A DNA stretch of 64,000 nucleotides from Pseudomonas sp. TH41 (GCF_016650695.1 NZ_JAEKFH010000003.1:1694001-1758000); one strand, 5' to 3'; shown: positions 33,784 through 42,465, numbered from the stretch's first letter. Translations and numbers: made by a program. The notes: generated by a model from the letters alone, not told the origin.

Positions 33784-35308
33784 GCCGGTAACCTTCGGCG
33801 AACTCCCTTTGCGCATTGAAGATGTGCTGGCCCTGGCCAACCGTCAGGTGCCGACGCAGTTGCAGAGCGACCCCGCGTACCGCGAGCGCATTGCCAAGGG
33901 CGCGCGATTCCTCGATTCGCTGCTGGACAAGGAAGGCGTGATTTATGGCGTCACCACCGGCTATGGCGATTCCTGCGTGGTCGCGGTGCCGTTGCATCAC
34001 GTCGAGGCGCTGCCCCGTCATCTGTACACGTTTCACGGCTGCGGGCTGGGCAAACTGCTCGACGCACAAGCCACCCGCGCGGTACTCGCGGCGCGTTTGC
34101 AGTCGCTGTGTCACGGCGTTTCCGGGGTTCGCATAGAACTGCTGGAGCGCCTGCAGGCCTTCCTCGAACACGACATCCTGCCGCTGATTCCTGAAGAAGG
34201 TTCGGTGGGTGCCAGCGGTGACCTGACGCCGCTGTCCTATGTGGCCGCGACCCTGTCCGGCGAGCGCGAAGTGATGTTCCGTGGCGAACGCCGACAAGCC
34301 GCCGATGTGCATCGTGAACTCGGTTGGCAGCCGTTGGTGCTGCGCCCCAAAGAAGCCCTGGCGCTGATGAACGGCACCGCCGTCATGACCGGTCTCGCCT
34401 GCCTGGCCTACGCCCGCGCCGATTACCTGCTGCAACTGGCCACCCGCATCACCGCGCTGAACGTTGTCGCGCTGCAAGGCAATCCGGAACACTTCGACGA
34501 GCGCCTGTTCGCCGCAAAACCGCATCCGGGGCAGATGCAAGTCGCCGCGTGGCTGCGCAAGGATCTGGCGATCGACACACCAACCGCGCCGCTGCATCGC
34601 CTGCAAGACCGCTATTCCCTGCGGTGCGCGCCGCACGTCCTCGGCGTTTTGGCCGATAGCCTGAACTGGCTGCGCTCGTTCATCGAGATCGAGCTGAACA
34701 GCGCCAATGACAACCCGATCATCGACGCCGAAGCCGAACGCGTGCTGCACGGCGGCCACTTCTACGGCGGCCACATCGCGTTCGCCATGGACAGCCTGAA
34801 AAACCTGGTGGCCAATGTCGCCGACCTGCTGGACCGCCAACTCGCGCTGCTGGTGGACGAGCGTTACAACCATGGTTTGCCGAGCAACTTGTCCGGCGCC
34901 ACCGCTGATCGCGCGATGCTCAACCACGGCTTCAAGGCCGTGCAGATCGGCACCAGCGCCTGGACCGCCGAAGCGTTGAAAAACACCATGCCGGCCAGCG
35001 TGTTCTCGCGCTCCACCGAATGCCACAACCAGGACAAAGTGAGCATGGGCACCATCGCCGCCCGCGATGCGATCCGCGTGCTGGAGCTGACCGAACAGGT
35101 CGCCGCCGCCACGTTGCTCGCCGCCAACCAAGGCGTATGGCTGCGCAGCCAGGCCGAAGACGCGCGCCCATTGCCACCGGCCCTCGCCGCCATGCATCAA
35201 GAACTGGCCAAGGACTTCCCGCCGGTCATCGAAGACCGTGCGCTGGAAGGCGAATTACGCTTGTGCCTGAAACGTATCGCCGAGCAACACTGGAGGCTGC
35301 ATGCGTAG
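33764..35308 (+). CDS. Aromatic amino acid ammonia-lyase (HAL/PAL/TAL family)
   Basis: A 514-residue MIO-dependent ammonia-lyase. The Ala150-Ser151-Gly152 triad that cyclises to the MIO group lies in EEGSVGASGDLTPLSY; the catalytic Tyr is Tyr61 in IYGVTTGYGDS. The selectivity pair lines up as Phe90-His91 in TFHGCGLG, unlike the usual Ser-His of histidine, His-Leu of tyrosine or Phe-Leu of phenylalanine lyases, so the substrate is open. In this cluster it probably supplies a cinnamate-type aryl starter from an aromatic amino acid. It overlaps the upstream gene by 20 bp and the thioesterase by 8 bp. Confidence 0.92.
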   Translation: MTTPTLEPVTFGELPLRIEDVLALANRQVPTQLQSDPAYRERIAKGARFLDSLLDKEGVIYGVTTGYGDSCVVAVPLHHVEALPRHLYTFHGCGLGKLLDAQATRAVLAARLQSLCHGVSGVRIELLERLQAFLEHDILPLIPEEGSVGASGDLTPLSYVAATLSGEREVMFRGERRQAADVHRELGWQPLVLRPKEALALMNGTAVMTGLACLAYARADYLLQLATRITALNVVALQGNPEHFDERLFAAKPHPGQMQVAAWLRKDLAIDTPTAPLHRLQDRYSLRCAPHVLGVLADSLNWLRSFIEIELNSANDNPIIDAEAERVLHGGHFYGGHIAFAMDSLKNLVANVADLLDRQLALLVDERYNHGLPSNLSGATADRAMLNHGFKAVQIGTSAWTAEALKNTMPASVFSRSTECHNQDKVSMGTIAARDAIRVLELTEQVAAATLLAANQGVWLRSQAEDARPLPPALAAMHQELAKDFPPVIEDRALEGELRLCLKRIAEQHWRLHA

Positions 35309-35726
35309 CAAGGGAGTGCTTCACACCGATACGGAAATCCTCGTGCCGTTCTTCGACGTCGACACCATGAACGTCGTCTGGCACGGCCATTACATCAAAT
35401 ACCTGGAAGTCGCTCGCTGCGCATTGCTGGACAAGATCGGCCACAACTACACCGCGATGGTCGAGTCGGGTTATGCCTGGCCGGTGATCGACCTGCAGCT
35501 ACGCTACGTACGCGGTGCGGTGTTCGGCCAGAAGCTGAATGTGCGAGCGAATCTGGTGGAATGGGAGAACCGTCTGAAAATCAGTTACCTGATCAGCGAT
35601 CTGGACACCGGCGAACGCCTGACCCGCGCCAGCTCCGTGCAAGTCGCCGTCGACATGAGCAGCCGCGAAATGCAGTTGGCCTCGCCGAAGGTGTTTGTCC
35701 AAGCCGTAGAGAGAGCTGTGCGATGA
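35301..35726 (+). CDS. 4-hydroxybenzoyl-CoA-type hot-dog thioesterase
   Basis: A 141-residue single hot-dog domain of the 4HBT group, with the catalytic Asp block FFDVDTMNVVWHGHYIKYLE near residue 17. It should hydrolyse thioesters, perhaps releasing the finished polyene or clearing wrongly loaded carriers. It corresponds by position to ApeK. The stop overlaps the start of the LolA-like gene (ATGA). Confidence 0.9.
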   Translation: MRSKGVLHTDTEILVPFFDVDTMNVVWHGHYIKYLEVARCALLDKIGHNYTAMVESGYAWPVIDLQLRYVRGAVFGQKLNVRANLVEWENRLKISYLISDLDTGERLTRASSVQVAVDMSSREMQLASPKVFVQAVERAVR

Positions 35727-36427
35727 TTTTCTATCACTCGCGTCCACCTGTAGGAGCGAGCTTGCTCGCGATGGTCGTTAACGATGACGCTGGGTACCTG
35801 ACACTCCGCGGCACTCTCAGGTTTTTCGCGAGCAAGCTCGCTCCTACAGTGTTCTGCGTATTATTGGGTATTCCAGGGCTGGCCAACGCCTTCGATTTGC
35901 AGCAACTCAGCGATCAACTGGCCAAACCCGACGTGATCCATGGCAATTTCGTTCAGGAAAAACACCTGCGCGCCCTGCCCCAGCCGTTGACCAGCAAGGG
36001 CACTTTCGTCCTCGCAAAAAACCATGGCCTGCTGTGGCTGCTGAAAACCCCGCTGCAACAGGATTACCGCATCAACGACAAAGGCATCGCGCGACGTGAT
36101 GTCACTGGTTGGCAGATGCTGCCCGGCAAGAGCGCCGGTGCCGAGCAGAACCGCTTGTTCCTCGCCGTGCTGCAAGGTGATAGCAGTGGGCTGCAACGTG
36201 ACTTTGAACTGTCGCTGAGCGGCGATGCCCAGAACTGGAAGCTGACCCTGGTCCCGCGCTCAATGCTGCTCAAACAGGTGTTCAATCAAATCAATATCGC
36301 TGGCGGCGAGTTGGTGCAAACCATCGAGCTGCTGGAAACCCAGGGTGACAGCACCCTGTTGCGCATGCAGGACAGCACTAGCGCCCGACCATTGAGCGAC
36401 CCGGAGCAACATGACTTTGCCGAGTGA
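35723..36427 (+). CDS. LolA-like periplasmic lipoprotein/lipid carrier with a REP element inside its signal region
   Basis: A 234-residue protein. The mature part from about residue 57 (FDLQQLSDQLAKPDVIHGNF, then VQEKHLRALPQPLTSKG) is LolA-like, a periplasmic carrier of hydrophobic cargo. The hydrophobic signal core VFCVLLGIPGLANA begins only near residue 43. Residues 9-42 (VGASLLA ... FASKLAPT) are encoded by a REP doublet at 35749-35848 that keeps the frame open. Initiation is either the coupled ATG at 35723 or a GTG at 35849, right after the REP, which would give a very short signal peptide without basic residues. Probably ferries the polyene lipid across the periplasm. Confidence 0.85.
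   Translation: MIFYHSRPPVGASLLAMVVNDDAGYLTLRGTLRFFASKLAPTVFCVLLGIPGLANAFDLQQLSDQLAKPDVIHGNFVQEKHLRALPQPLTSKGTFVLAKNHGLLWLLKTPLQQDYRINDKGIARRDVTGWQMLPGKSAGAEQNRLFLAVLQGDSSGLQRDFELSLSGDAQNWKLTLVPRSMLLKQVFNQINIAGGELVQTIELLETQGDSTLLRMQDSTSARPLSDPEQHDFAE
35749..35848. repeat. REP doublet inserted in frame in the LolA-like gene
   Basis: TGTAGGAGCGAGCTTGCTCG and its reverse complement, 100 bp end to end, lie 26 bp after the coupled ATG of the LolA-like gene. The reading frame stays open through both arms. Confidence 0.93.
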
Positions 36428-38750
36428 ACGGAGTCTTCCGCGGCTATTTCTGATCCTGCTGCTGGCGGTGCTCGCGCTCGCCGGTTGGCAGTGGCGTGAC
36501 GGCGCACCGCTGTCGGCCAACCTGATGGAACTGGTGCCCGGCACCGCACCGGACGCCTTGGAACTGCGCGCCGAACAACGCATGCAAGAACCGTTGAACC
36601 GCGAAATGCTGGTGCTGGTCGGCCACACCGATCGCCAGCAAGCCATCACCATGGCGCAGAAACTGGGCGAGCAGTGGCAAGCCAGCGGCTTGTTCGAAAA
36701 GGTCCAGTGGACCCTGCAAGCGGACTTGCCGGCGCTGCGCACGCAACTGCTCCAAGGCCGTTTGGCGATGCTCTCGGTGTCGGATCGGCAGCAACTGATC
36801 GAGCATCCCGATGCGTTTATTCAGCAGCGGGTACAAGCTCTGTTCGACCCGTTCACCGGCTTCAGTCTGGTGCCGAGCCAGGATGACTGGCTGGGCCTGA
36901 CCGGGCGTATCCAGAACAGTCAGCCGCAACACGGCTCGGTGCAACTGGACATCGGCAGCGGCGCGCTGATTGCCGATGCCGACGGCAAGAGTTGGGTGCT
37001 GCTGCGGGCACGCACCACCGGCAACGCCTTTGACATGAGCCTGCCGCTGCAAGTGGCCGATTTGCTCAAACACAGCCGCGAAGAAGCCGCCCAAGCGAAT
37101 GTACAACTGCTCGCGGCCAGCGGCTTGCTCTATGCGGCCAACGGGCAAAAGCAAGCCACACGCGAAATTACCTGGGTCGGTGGTGGCGCTACGGCGGGGA
37201 TTCTATTGCTGTTGTTGCTGGTCTTCCGCCGTTTTCGGGTGTTGCTGGCCTTCGTCCCGGTGTTGGCAGGCATGCTGTTTGGCGCGGTGGCCTGCGTGGC
37301 GATGTTCGGCCATATGCATGTGATGACGCTGGTGCTCGGCTCCAGCCTGATCGGCGTCGCGGTCGATTACCCGCTGCATTACCTGTCCAAGAGCTGGAGC
37401 CTGAAACCCTGGCACAGTTGGCCGGCATTGCGCCTGACGCTGCCAGGCCTGACGCTGAGCCTGATCACCAGTTGCATTGGTTACCTGGCGCTGGCGTGGA
37501 CACCGTTTCCGGCGCTGACCCAGATTGCCGTGTTCTCAGCGGCGGGCCTGGTCGGCGCCTACTTGTCCGCCGTGTGCCTATTGCCGGCGCTGCTCCGGGG
37601 CACGGATTTACGTCCCGCGCAGTGGCCGCTGCACGTCTGCGCGTTTTTGGTGAACCTGCGTGAAGCGCTGCTCAAATACGTGAGTACCCCGATTTTGCTC
37701 GCACTGCTGATCGCTTTCTGTGTCGGCGGTCTGCTGCAGCTCGACAGCAGAAACGACATTCGCCAATGGATCGGTACACCGCAGCAGCTGACCGACGAGG
37801 CCCAGACCATTGCGCGCATCACCGGCTATCAACCCACCAGTCAATTTTTCCTGGTGCGCGCGAGCAATCAGCAGCAATTGCTGGAGCGCCAAACCGCGTT
37901 GAACGAACGCCTCGATCAGTTAATCAACCTGAACAAACTCCAGGGCTACCTCTCGCTGAATCAACTGGTCAGCCAACCGAGCGAACAGCGCCAAGTGCGC
38001 GAGGCGCTGAACAAGCTGCCGCTGTTCTGGCAACCACTTCTCGACGTCGGCGTGCCGGTCACGGCGCTGCAAGCGGAGTTGACGAAGTTGCAGACGCTGC
38101 CCACCGAAGACATCGATTCGGCGCTGGCCGGTCCGTTGGCGGAGCCCTACCGCCCGTTGTGGCTGGGGCCGACCGAAGACGGTGTGGCCGCTATGGTCAG
38201 CCTGCAAGGCCTGAACAGCCCTGCCCTGTTGCAAGCTCAGGCGCTGGACTTGCCGGGCGTGCAATTGGTAGATCGTCTCGGTGAGTTGAACAGTGTTTTC
38301 GCCGCGACTCAGATCAGTGCCGCCGAATTGAAACTCGCTTCCTGCGTGTTGATCGTGCTGGTGTTGATCCTGCCGTTCGGCCTCGGTGGCGCGCTGCGAA
38401 TTGTCGCACTGCCATTGCTGGCCGCCCTGTGCAGCCTCGCCAGTCTCGGCTGGCTCGGTCAGCCGCTGACGCTGTTCAGCCTGTTCGGCCTGCTGCTGGT
38501 GACGGCGATCAGCGTCGACTACGCGATCCTCATGCGCGAGCAGGTCGGCGGCGCTGCCGTGAGCCTGCTGGGCACCTTGCTGGCGGCGCTGACCACCTGG
38601 CTGTCGTTTGGATTGCTGGCGGTGTCAAGCACGCCGGCGGTGAGCAACTTTGGTTTATCGGTGAGCCTCGGCCTGGCGTTCAGTTTCATGCTGGCGCCGT
38701 GGGCCGGTCGACACGTCCATCCGGCGCCTGTTGTGGAGTCGGCAGCGTGA
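36411..38750 (+). CDS. MMPL/RND-superfamily exporter of the aryl polyene cluster
   Basis: A 779-residue inner membrane protein with the double MMPL layout: N-terminal helix, periplasmic domain, five to six helices (including GVAVDYPLHYLSKSW with the proton-relay Asp), then a second periplasmic domain and helix set (TAISVDYAILMREQ). It should export the polyene lipid towards the outer membrane together with the LolA-like carrier and the lipoprotein. It overlaps the carrier gene by 17 bp and the next gene by GTGA. Corresponds by position to ApeM. Confidence 0.92.
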   Translation: MTLPSERSLPRLFLILLLAVLALAGWQWRDGAPLSANLMELVPGTAPDALELRAEQRMQEPLNREMLVLVGHTDRQQAITMAQKLGEQWQASGLFEKVQWTLQADLPALRTQLLQGRLAMLSVSDRQQLIEHPDAFIQQRVQALFDPFTGFSLVPSQDDWLGLTGRIQNSQPQHGSVQLDIGSGALIADADGKSWVLLRARTTGNAFDMSLPLQVADLLKHSREEAAQANVQLLAASGLLYAANGQKQATREITWVGGGATAGILLLLLLVFRRFRVLLAFVPVLAGMLFGAVACVAMFGHMHVMTLVLGSSLIGVAVDYPLHYLSKSWSLKPWHSWPALRLTLPGLTLSLITSCIGYLALAWTPFPALTQIAVFSAAGLVGAYLSAVCLLPALLRGTDLRPAQWPLHVCAFLVNLREALLKYVSTPILLALLIAFCVGGLLQLDSRNDIRQWIGTPQQLTDEAQTIARITGYQPTSQFFLVRASNQQQLLERQTALNERLDQLINLNKLQGYLSLNQLVSQPSEQRQVREALNKLPLFWQPLLDVGVPVTALQAELTKLQTLPTEDIDSALAGPLAEPYRPLWLGPTEDGVAAMVSLQGLNSPALLQAQALDLPGVQLVDRLGELNSVFAATQISAAELKLASCVLIVLVLILPFGLGGALRIVALPLLAALCSLASLGWLGQPLTLFSLFGLLLVTAISVDYAILMREQVGGAAVSLLGTLLAALTTWLSFGLLAVSSTPAVSNFGLSVSLGLAFSFMLAPWAGRHVHPAPVVESAA

Positions 38751-39907
38751 GCGTCGTCCTGTTCTGGGTGATGGCCCTGGCGTTGTTCGCCGTTGCCACG
38801 CACGTCGGTCGTCGCTTTGGCCTGATCCCGATCGTCAGCCAGTTGCTGTTGGCGACTGTCGGCTTGCCGCTGTTGATGTACTTCTGGATCGAGCCGGGCT
38901 GGCAATTGAGCGGTGCCGAGCTGATCTCACCGGTCTGGCTGAAAAACCTCTACAGCCTGAGTTTTGCCTTGCTGCTGGGGAACATTCTCAGTGACGTCAT
39001 CGACCTGCGACTCGACCGTCAAAGCGTAAAAATCGCTTTGCCAAGCTTCTGCATTCCGTTCGCCTGCGGGCTCGCGACGGCGGTGTGGCTGTTGCCGGCG
39101 CAACCGTGGATCAGCTCGTTGGCGGTCGGCCTGCTGTTCGCCATTACCGCGATTCCGGTGTTGTATTTGTACTTGCGGCACATCCACTACCCGGCCGCCG
39201 CCACCCGGCGACTGGTGCAGACGGCGATTCTCATCGACCTCACCTGCTGGACCCTGTTCGCCATCGCGCAGGGCAGCTTGCACCTGAGCAGTCTGTTGCT
39301 GCCGCTGGCCGGTGCTTGCCTGCCATTGCTGCTGCGCCTGCTGGGTCTACGCCAACCGTTGCTGCACACCGGCGGCTTTTTCGCACTGCTGGTGGTCGCT
39401 GAACACTTCAAGCTCAACGCGCTGATTTTCGGCATTGGTTATCTGTTGTGCATGGCCACGCTCAAGGTGCCGCTGGTACTGCCATTGCCGGCGCGCTGGA
39501 TGATTCGCTTGCAAATGTACATCGCGATCCCGCTGATCCTCACGTTCGGCATCGTGCAGATCAACGTTCACAGCGCCATGGACAGCCTCAGCTGGGCCCA
39601 ACTGGCGGCACTGCTGCTGTTGCCGATTGCCAGCAAACTGCTGGGCAACTGGCTGGGCCTCGGCTGGGCCGGCGCTTCGTTTGAAGGGGCCAGTCGCTGG
39701 CGGGAAAGTATCCTGCTGAACATTCGCGGCTTGAGTGAAATCGTCTTTCTCAACCTGCTGCTGCAACAACAGCTCATCAGCCCGGCGCTGTATTTTGCGC
39801 TGATGTTGATGGGCCTGATCGCCACACTGCTGCCGGCACTCGCCGGCATGCACCGAACCCCCATGAACATCGCCCTCCCGGCAAGGAGCCCCCGTGCCAA
39901 CAGTTGA
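38747..39907 (+). CDS. Cation:proton antiporter-like membrane protein in the aryl polyene operon
   Basis: A 386-residue protein with 11-12 hydrophobic segments arranged like CPA2 exchangers (FGLIPIVSQLLLATVGLPLL; NIRGLSEIVFLNLLLQQQLI near residue 325, which resembles the RG..E motif of these transporters). It has no regulatory C-terminal domain. Substrate and role in pigment formation are unknown. It starts with GTG overlapping the MMPL stop (GTGA); the larger frame from 38429 runs inside that gene and is rejected. Its end overlaps the next gene by 14 bp. Confidence 0.75.
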   Translation: MSVVLFWVMALALFAVATHVGRRFGLIPIVSQLLLATVGLPLLMYFWIEPGWQLSGAELISPVWLKNLYSLSFALLLGNILSDVIDLRLDRQSVKIALPSFCIPFACGLATAVWLLPAQPWISSLAVGLLFAITAIPVLYLYLRHIHYPAAATRRLVQTAILIDLTCWTLFAIAQGSLHLSSLLLPLAGACLPLLLRLLGLRQPLLHTGGFFALLVVAEHFKLNALIFGIGYLLCMATLKVPLVLPLPARWMIRLQMYIAIPLILTFGIVQINVHSAMDSLSWAQLAALLLLPIASKLLGNWLGLGWAGASFEGASRWRESILLNIRGLSEIVFLNLLLQQQLISPALYFALMLMGLIATLLPALAGMHRTPMNIALPARSPRANS

Positions 39908-41141
39908 ATTGGAACGTCGTCAGGTGGTGGTCATCGGCGCGGGGCCCTCGGGGGCCATCGCCGCTGCGCTGCTCAAACGCAAAGGTCACGATGTCCTGAT
40001 GATCGAGCGTCAGCATTTCCCACGGTTTTCCATCGGCGAAAGCCTGTTATCGCATTGCCTGGATTTCGTCGAAGAAGCCGGCATGCTTGAGGCGGTGAAC
40101 GCGGCCGGTTTCCAGCTGAAAACCGGTGCGGCATTCGCGTGGGGCGAGCAGTACAGCGCGTTCGATTTCGGTGACACCTTCAGCCACGGCAAGCCGACGA
40201 CTTTTCAGGTTCAGCGCGCTGATTTCGACAAACTGCTGGCCGATCAGGCCGCGCTGCAAGGCGTGGAAGTTCGCTATGGCGAAGCGATTGTCAGCGTTGA
40301 CGTCGACCGGGTGAAACCGCAACTCGGCGTGCGCCGTGAGGACGGCAGCGAATATCGCATCGAAGCTGATTTCATGCTCGATGCCAGCGGTTATGGCCGT
40401 GTCCTGCCGCGCCTGCTGGACCTTGATTTACCGTCGAACTTCCCGGTGCGTCAGGCGGTGTTCACCCACGTCGAAGACCACATCGACAACCCGAATTTCG
40501 ACCGCACGAAAATCCTCGTCACCACCCATCCGACCCAGCGCGACATCTGGTTCTGGACCATCCCGTTCAGCAATGGCCGCTGCTCGGTGGGCGTGGTCGC
40601 AGCGGCCGAGCACTTCGAAGGTCGCACCGAGAATCTGGACGACTGCCTGCGCGGCTTCATTGCGCAAACTCCAAGCCTGTCCGGCGTGCTGAACAACGCG
40701 GTCTGGGATACGCCTGCGCGAACCATCGGCGGCTACTCGGCGAACGTCAAAACCCTGCACGGTCAGGGCTTTGCGTTGCTGGGTAACGCGGCGGAATTTC
40801 TCGACCCGGTGTTCTCCTCCGGCGTGACCATCGCCATGCGCTCCGCGAGTATGGCTGCCGGTGTCCTGCACCGTCAGTTGCAGGGCGAAAGCGTCGACTG
40901 GCAGACCGAGTTTGCCGAGCCGCTCAAGCGCGGTGTCGACACGTTCCGTTGCTACGTCGAAGGCTGGTACGCCGGGACGTTCCAGGATGTGATTTACCAT
41001 GAGGGCGGCTCACCGGATATTCGCCGAATGATCTGCTCGATCCTGGCCGGTTATGCCTGGGACGAACGCAATCCGTTCGTCGCCGAACCGAAACGCCGGC
41101 TGCGGATGCTGTCGGAACTCTGTGCCAGGGATGGCACATGA
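39894..41141 (+). CDS. Flavin-dependent halogenase-like monooxygenase
   Basis: A 415-residue FAD enzyme. GxGxxG is at residues 15-20 (GAGPSG), Lys76 lies in QLKTGAAFAWG, WFWTIP at 219-224 fits the WxWxIP halogenase motif, and FLDPVFSSG at 302-310 fits the Fx.Px.SxG block near the halogenase active site. This set is that of flavin-dependent halogenases and is only partly kept in geranylgeranyl-reductase relatives. It may halogenate or oxidise the aryl head group; xanthomonadins are known brominated relatives. The start is GTG with AAGGAG upstream. Confidence 0.82.
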   Translation: MPTVELERRQVVVIGAGPSGAIAAALLKRKGHDVLMIERQHFPRFSIGESLLSHCLDFVEEAGMLEAVNAAGFQLKTGAAFAWGEQYSAFDFGDTFSHGKPTTFQVQRADFDKLLADQAALQGVEVRYGEAIVSVDVDRVKPQLGVRREDGSEYRIEADFMLDASGYGRVLPRLLDLDLPSNFPVRQAVFTHVEDHIDNPNFDRTKILVTTHPTQRDIWFWTIPFSNGRCSVGVVAAAEHFEGRTENLDDCLRGFIAQTPSLSGVLNNAVWDTPARTIGGYSANVKTLHGQGFALLGNAAEFLDPVFSSGVTIAMRSASMAAGVLHRQLQGESVDWQTEFAEPLKRGVDTFRCYVEGWYAGTFQDVIYHEGGSPDIRRMICSILAGYAWDERNPFVAEPKRRLRMLSELCARDGT

Positions 41142-41863
41142 GCTACTTGAGCGACAACTATGTCGAAGAAACCCGCTTCGGTTTCTGGTTCCTGCGCAGC
41201 CACACCTGGCAGCACCGTGTGCTGCGGGTAGCAATCAACGATTTGCGCAGCCTGTTCAGCGAACCGCTGCCGCGTGATGCGGTGCTTCTAGATGCCGGTT
41301 GCGGGCAAGGCAAGTCGTTCCAGCACCTGCGCCAGATCTTTGCTCCGCTGCGGTTGATCGGTGTGGATGCCGATCCGCACAGCCTGTCCCTGAGCAGCGA
41401 AGAAGCCATGCGTCAGGGCATGGACGTGGAGCTGATCGGCAGCGACTGCGCGAAGCTTGCCGTGCCGGATTCCAGCGTTGATTTGCTGTTCTGTCACCAG
41501 ACCTTCCACCACCTGGTGGAGCAGGAACAAGCACTGGCCGAGTTCTACCGCGTGCTCAAGCCGGGCGGTTATTTACTGTTCGCCGAATCCACTGAGGCTT
41601 ACATTGATACGTGGGTGATTCGCTGGCTGTTCCGCCACCCGATGCAGGTGCAGAAGAGCGCTGACGGCTATCTGGCGATGATTCGTCGGCAGGGTTTCGA
41701 ATTTGGCCCGCACAACGTGTCTTATCCGTATTTATGGTGGAGCCGTGCCAAGGATTTCGGCCTGCTCGAACGCTTGGGCCTGCGCCAGCCAAAACCCGTT
41801 GGTCAACGGGAAGAAACCCTGGTCAACGTGGTCGCGCGCAAACCCCTTGAAGGTGCTGTTTGA
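41138..41863 (+). CDS. Class I SAM-dependent methyltransferase
   Basis: A 241-residue Rossmann-fold methyltransferase with motif I LLDAGCGQGKSFQHL near residue 50, LIGVDADPHSL, and post-motifs LLFCHQTFHHL and RVLKPGGYLLFAES. Aryl polyene head groups of some bacteria carry ring methyl groups, so it is likely to methylate the aryl head or its oxygen. ATGA overlap with the halogenase-like gene suggests the two act on the same ring. Confidence 0.9.
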   Translation: MSYLSDNYVEETRFGFWFLRSHTWQHRVLRVAINDLRSLFSEPLPRDAVLLDAGCGQGKSFQHLRQIFAPLRLIGVDADPHSLSLSSEEAMRQGMDVELIGSDCAKLAVPDSSVDLLFCHQTFHHLVEQEQALAEFYRVLKPGGYLLFAESTEAYIDTWVIRWLFRHPMQVQKSADGYLAMIRRQGFEFGPHNVSYPYLWWSRAKDFGLLERLGLRQPKPVGQREETLVNVVARKPLEGAV

Positions 41864-41870
41864 TGTTCAT

Positions 41871-41970
41871 TGTAGGAGCGAGCTTGCTCGCGAAAAAAGT
41901 CTGGCCAACGGGTTTATTCAGACAGCTCGCATTATCGTTGACGTCCATCGCGAGCAAGCTCGCTCCTACA
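41871..41970. repeat. REP doublet at the 5' end of the operon's lipoprotein gene
   Basis: TGTAGGAGCGAGCTTGCTCG and its reverse complement, 100 bp end to end, start 8 bp after the methyltransferase stop. As at 35749, the frame of the next gene is open through both arms (VGASLLA ... IASKLAPT). Confidence 0.93.
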
Positions 41971-41979
41971 GGGTGTGCG

Positions 41980-42465
41980 GTGGCGCGGCGGTTTTTGTTG
42001 CTGGTCGGTGCCCTGCTGCTGAGTGCTTGCGCCAGCCAGCCGCCGCTGCCCGAGCACACCCCGAACCTGTCGTTGCCGCTGCAATTGCACATTCAGCGCT
42101 TGCAAGCAGATCAACGTCTGGACTGGGTGCTGGTGATCCAGCGTGAAGGCCCTGGCATTCGCTGGTCGATGATGGACCTGCTGGGCATTCCTCAGGCCCG
42201 CCAGAAGCTGATCGATGGAAAGTGGCAAGCCGACGGCCTGCTGCCGCCCAATCCGGAAGCCCGGGAGCTGTTCGCGGCGCTGCTGTTTGCATTGACGCCC
42301 AAGGATGAACTGTCGGGCAACTACCCCGCCGCCTGGCAACATGGCGCGCAGAGAGCCCTTCCAACACGCTGGGATGTCCGGTATTCACAACCGATGAGCT
42401 TTGAATTGAACCTGCCCAAAGGTCCGAAGTATCAAGTCACGCCCCTGAGCGGGGAGGCACCATGA
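41980..42465 (+). CDS. Outer membrane lipoprotein, DUF3261-like (ApeN position)
   Basis: A 161-residue lipoprotein starting at GTG 41980 with a textbook signal (ARRFLLLVGALLLSAC; Cys at 17 is the lipidation site). The rest has a LolB-like beta pattern (LQLHIQRLQADQRLDWVLVI). In aryl polyene clusters such a lipoprotein pairs with the LolA-like carrier, and it may receive the pigment at the outer membrane. An upstream in-frame ATG at 41863, overlapping the methyltransferase stop, may be the ancestral start from which the REP doublet has separated it. Its stop overlaps the next start (ATGA). Confidence 0.85.
   Translation: MARRFLLLVGALLLSACASQPPLPEHTPNLSLPLQLHIQRLQADQRLDWVLVIQREGPGIRWSMMDLLGIPQARQKLIDGKWQADGLLPPNPEARELFAALLFALTPKDELSGNYPAAWQHGAQRALPTRWDVRYSQPMSFELNLPKGPKYQVTPLSGEAP

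Noticed and set aside
33737..35200. 487-residue minus-strand frame opposite the ammonia-lyase
   Set aside because: Shadow of the lyase, which has an intact MIO motif.
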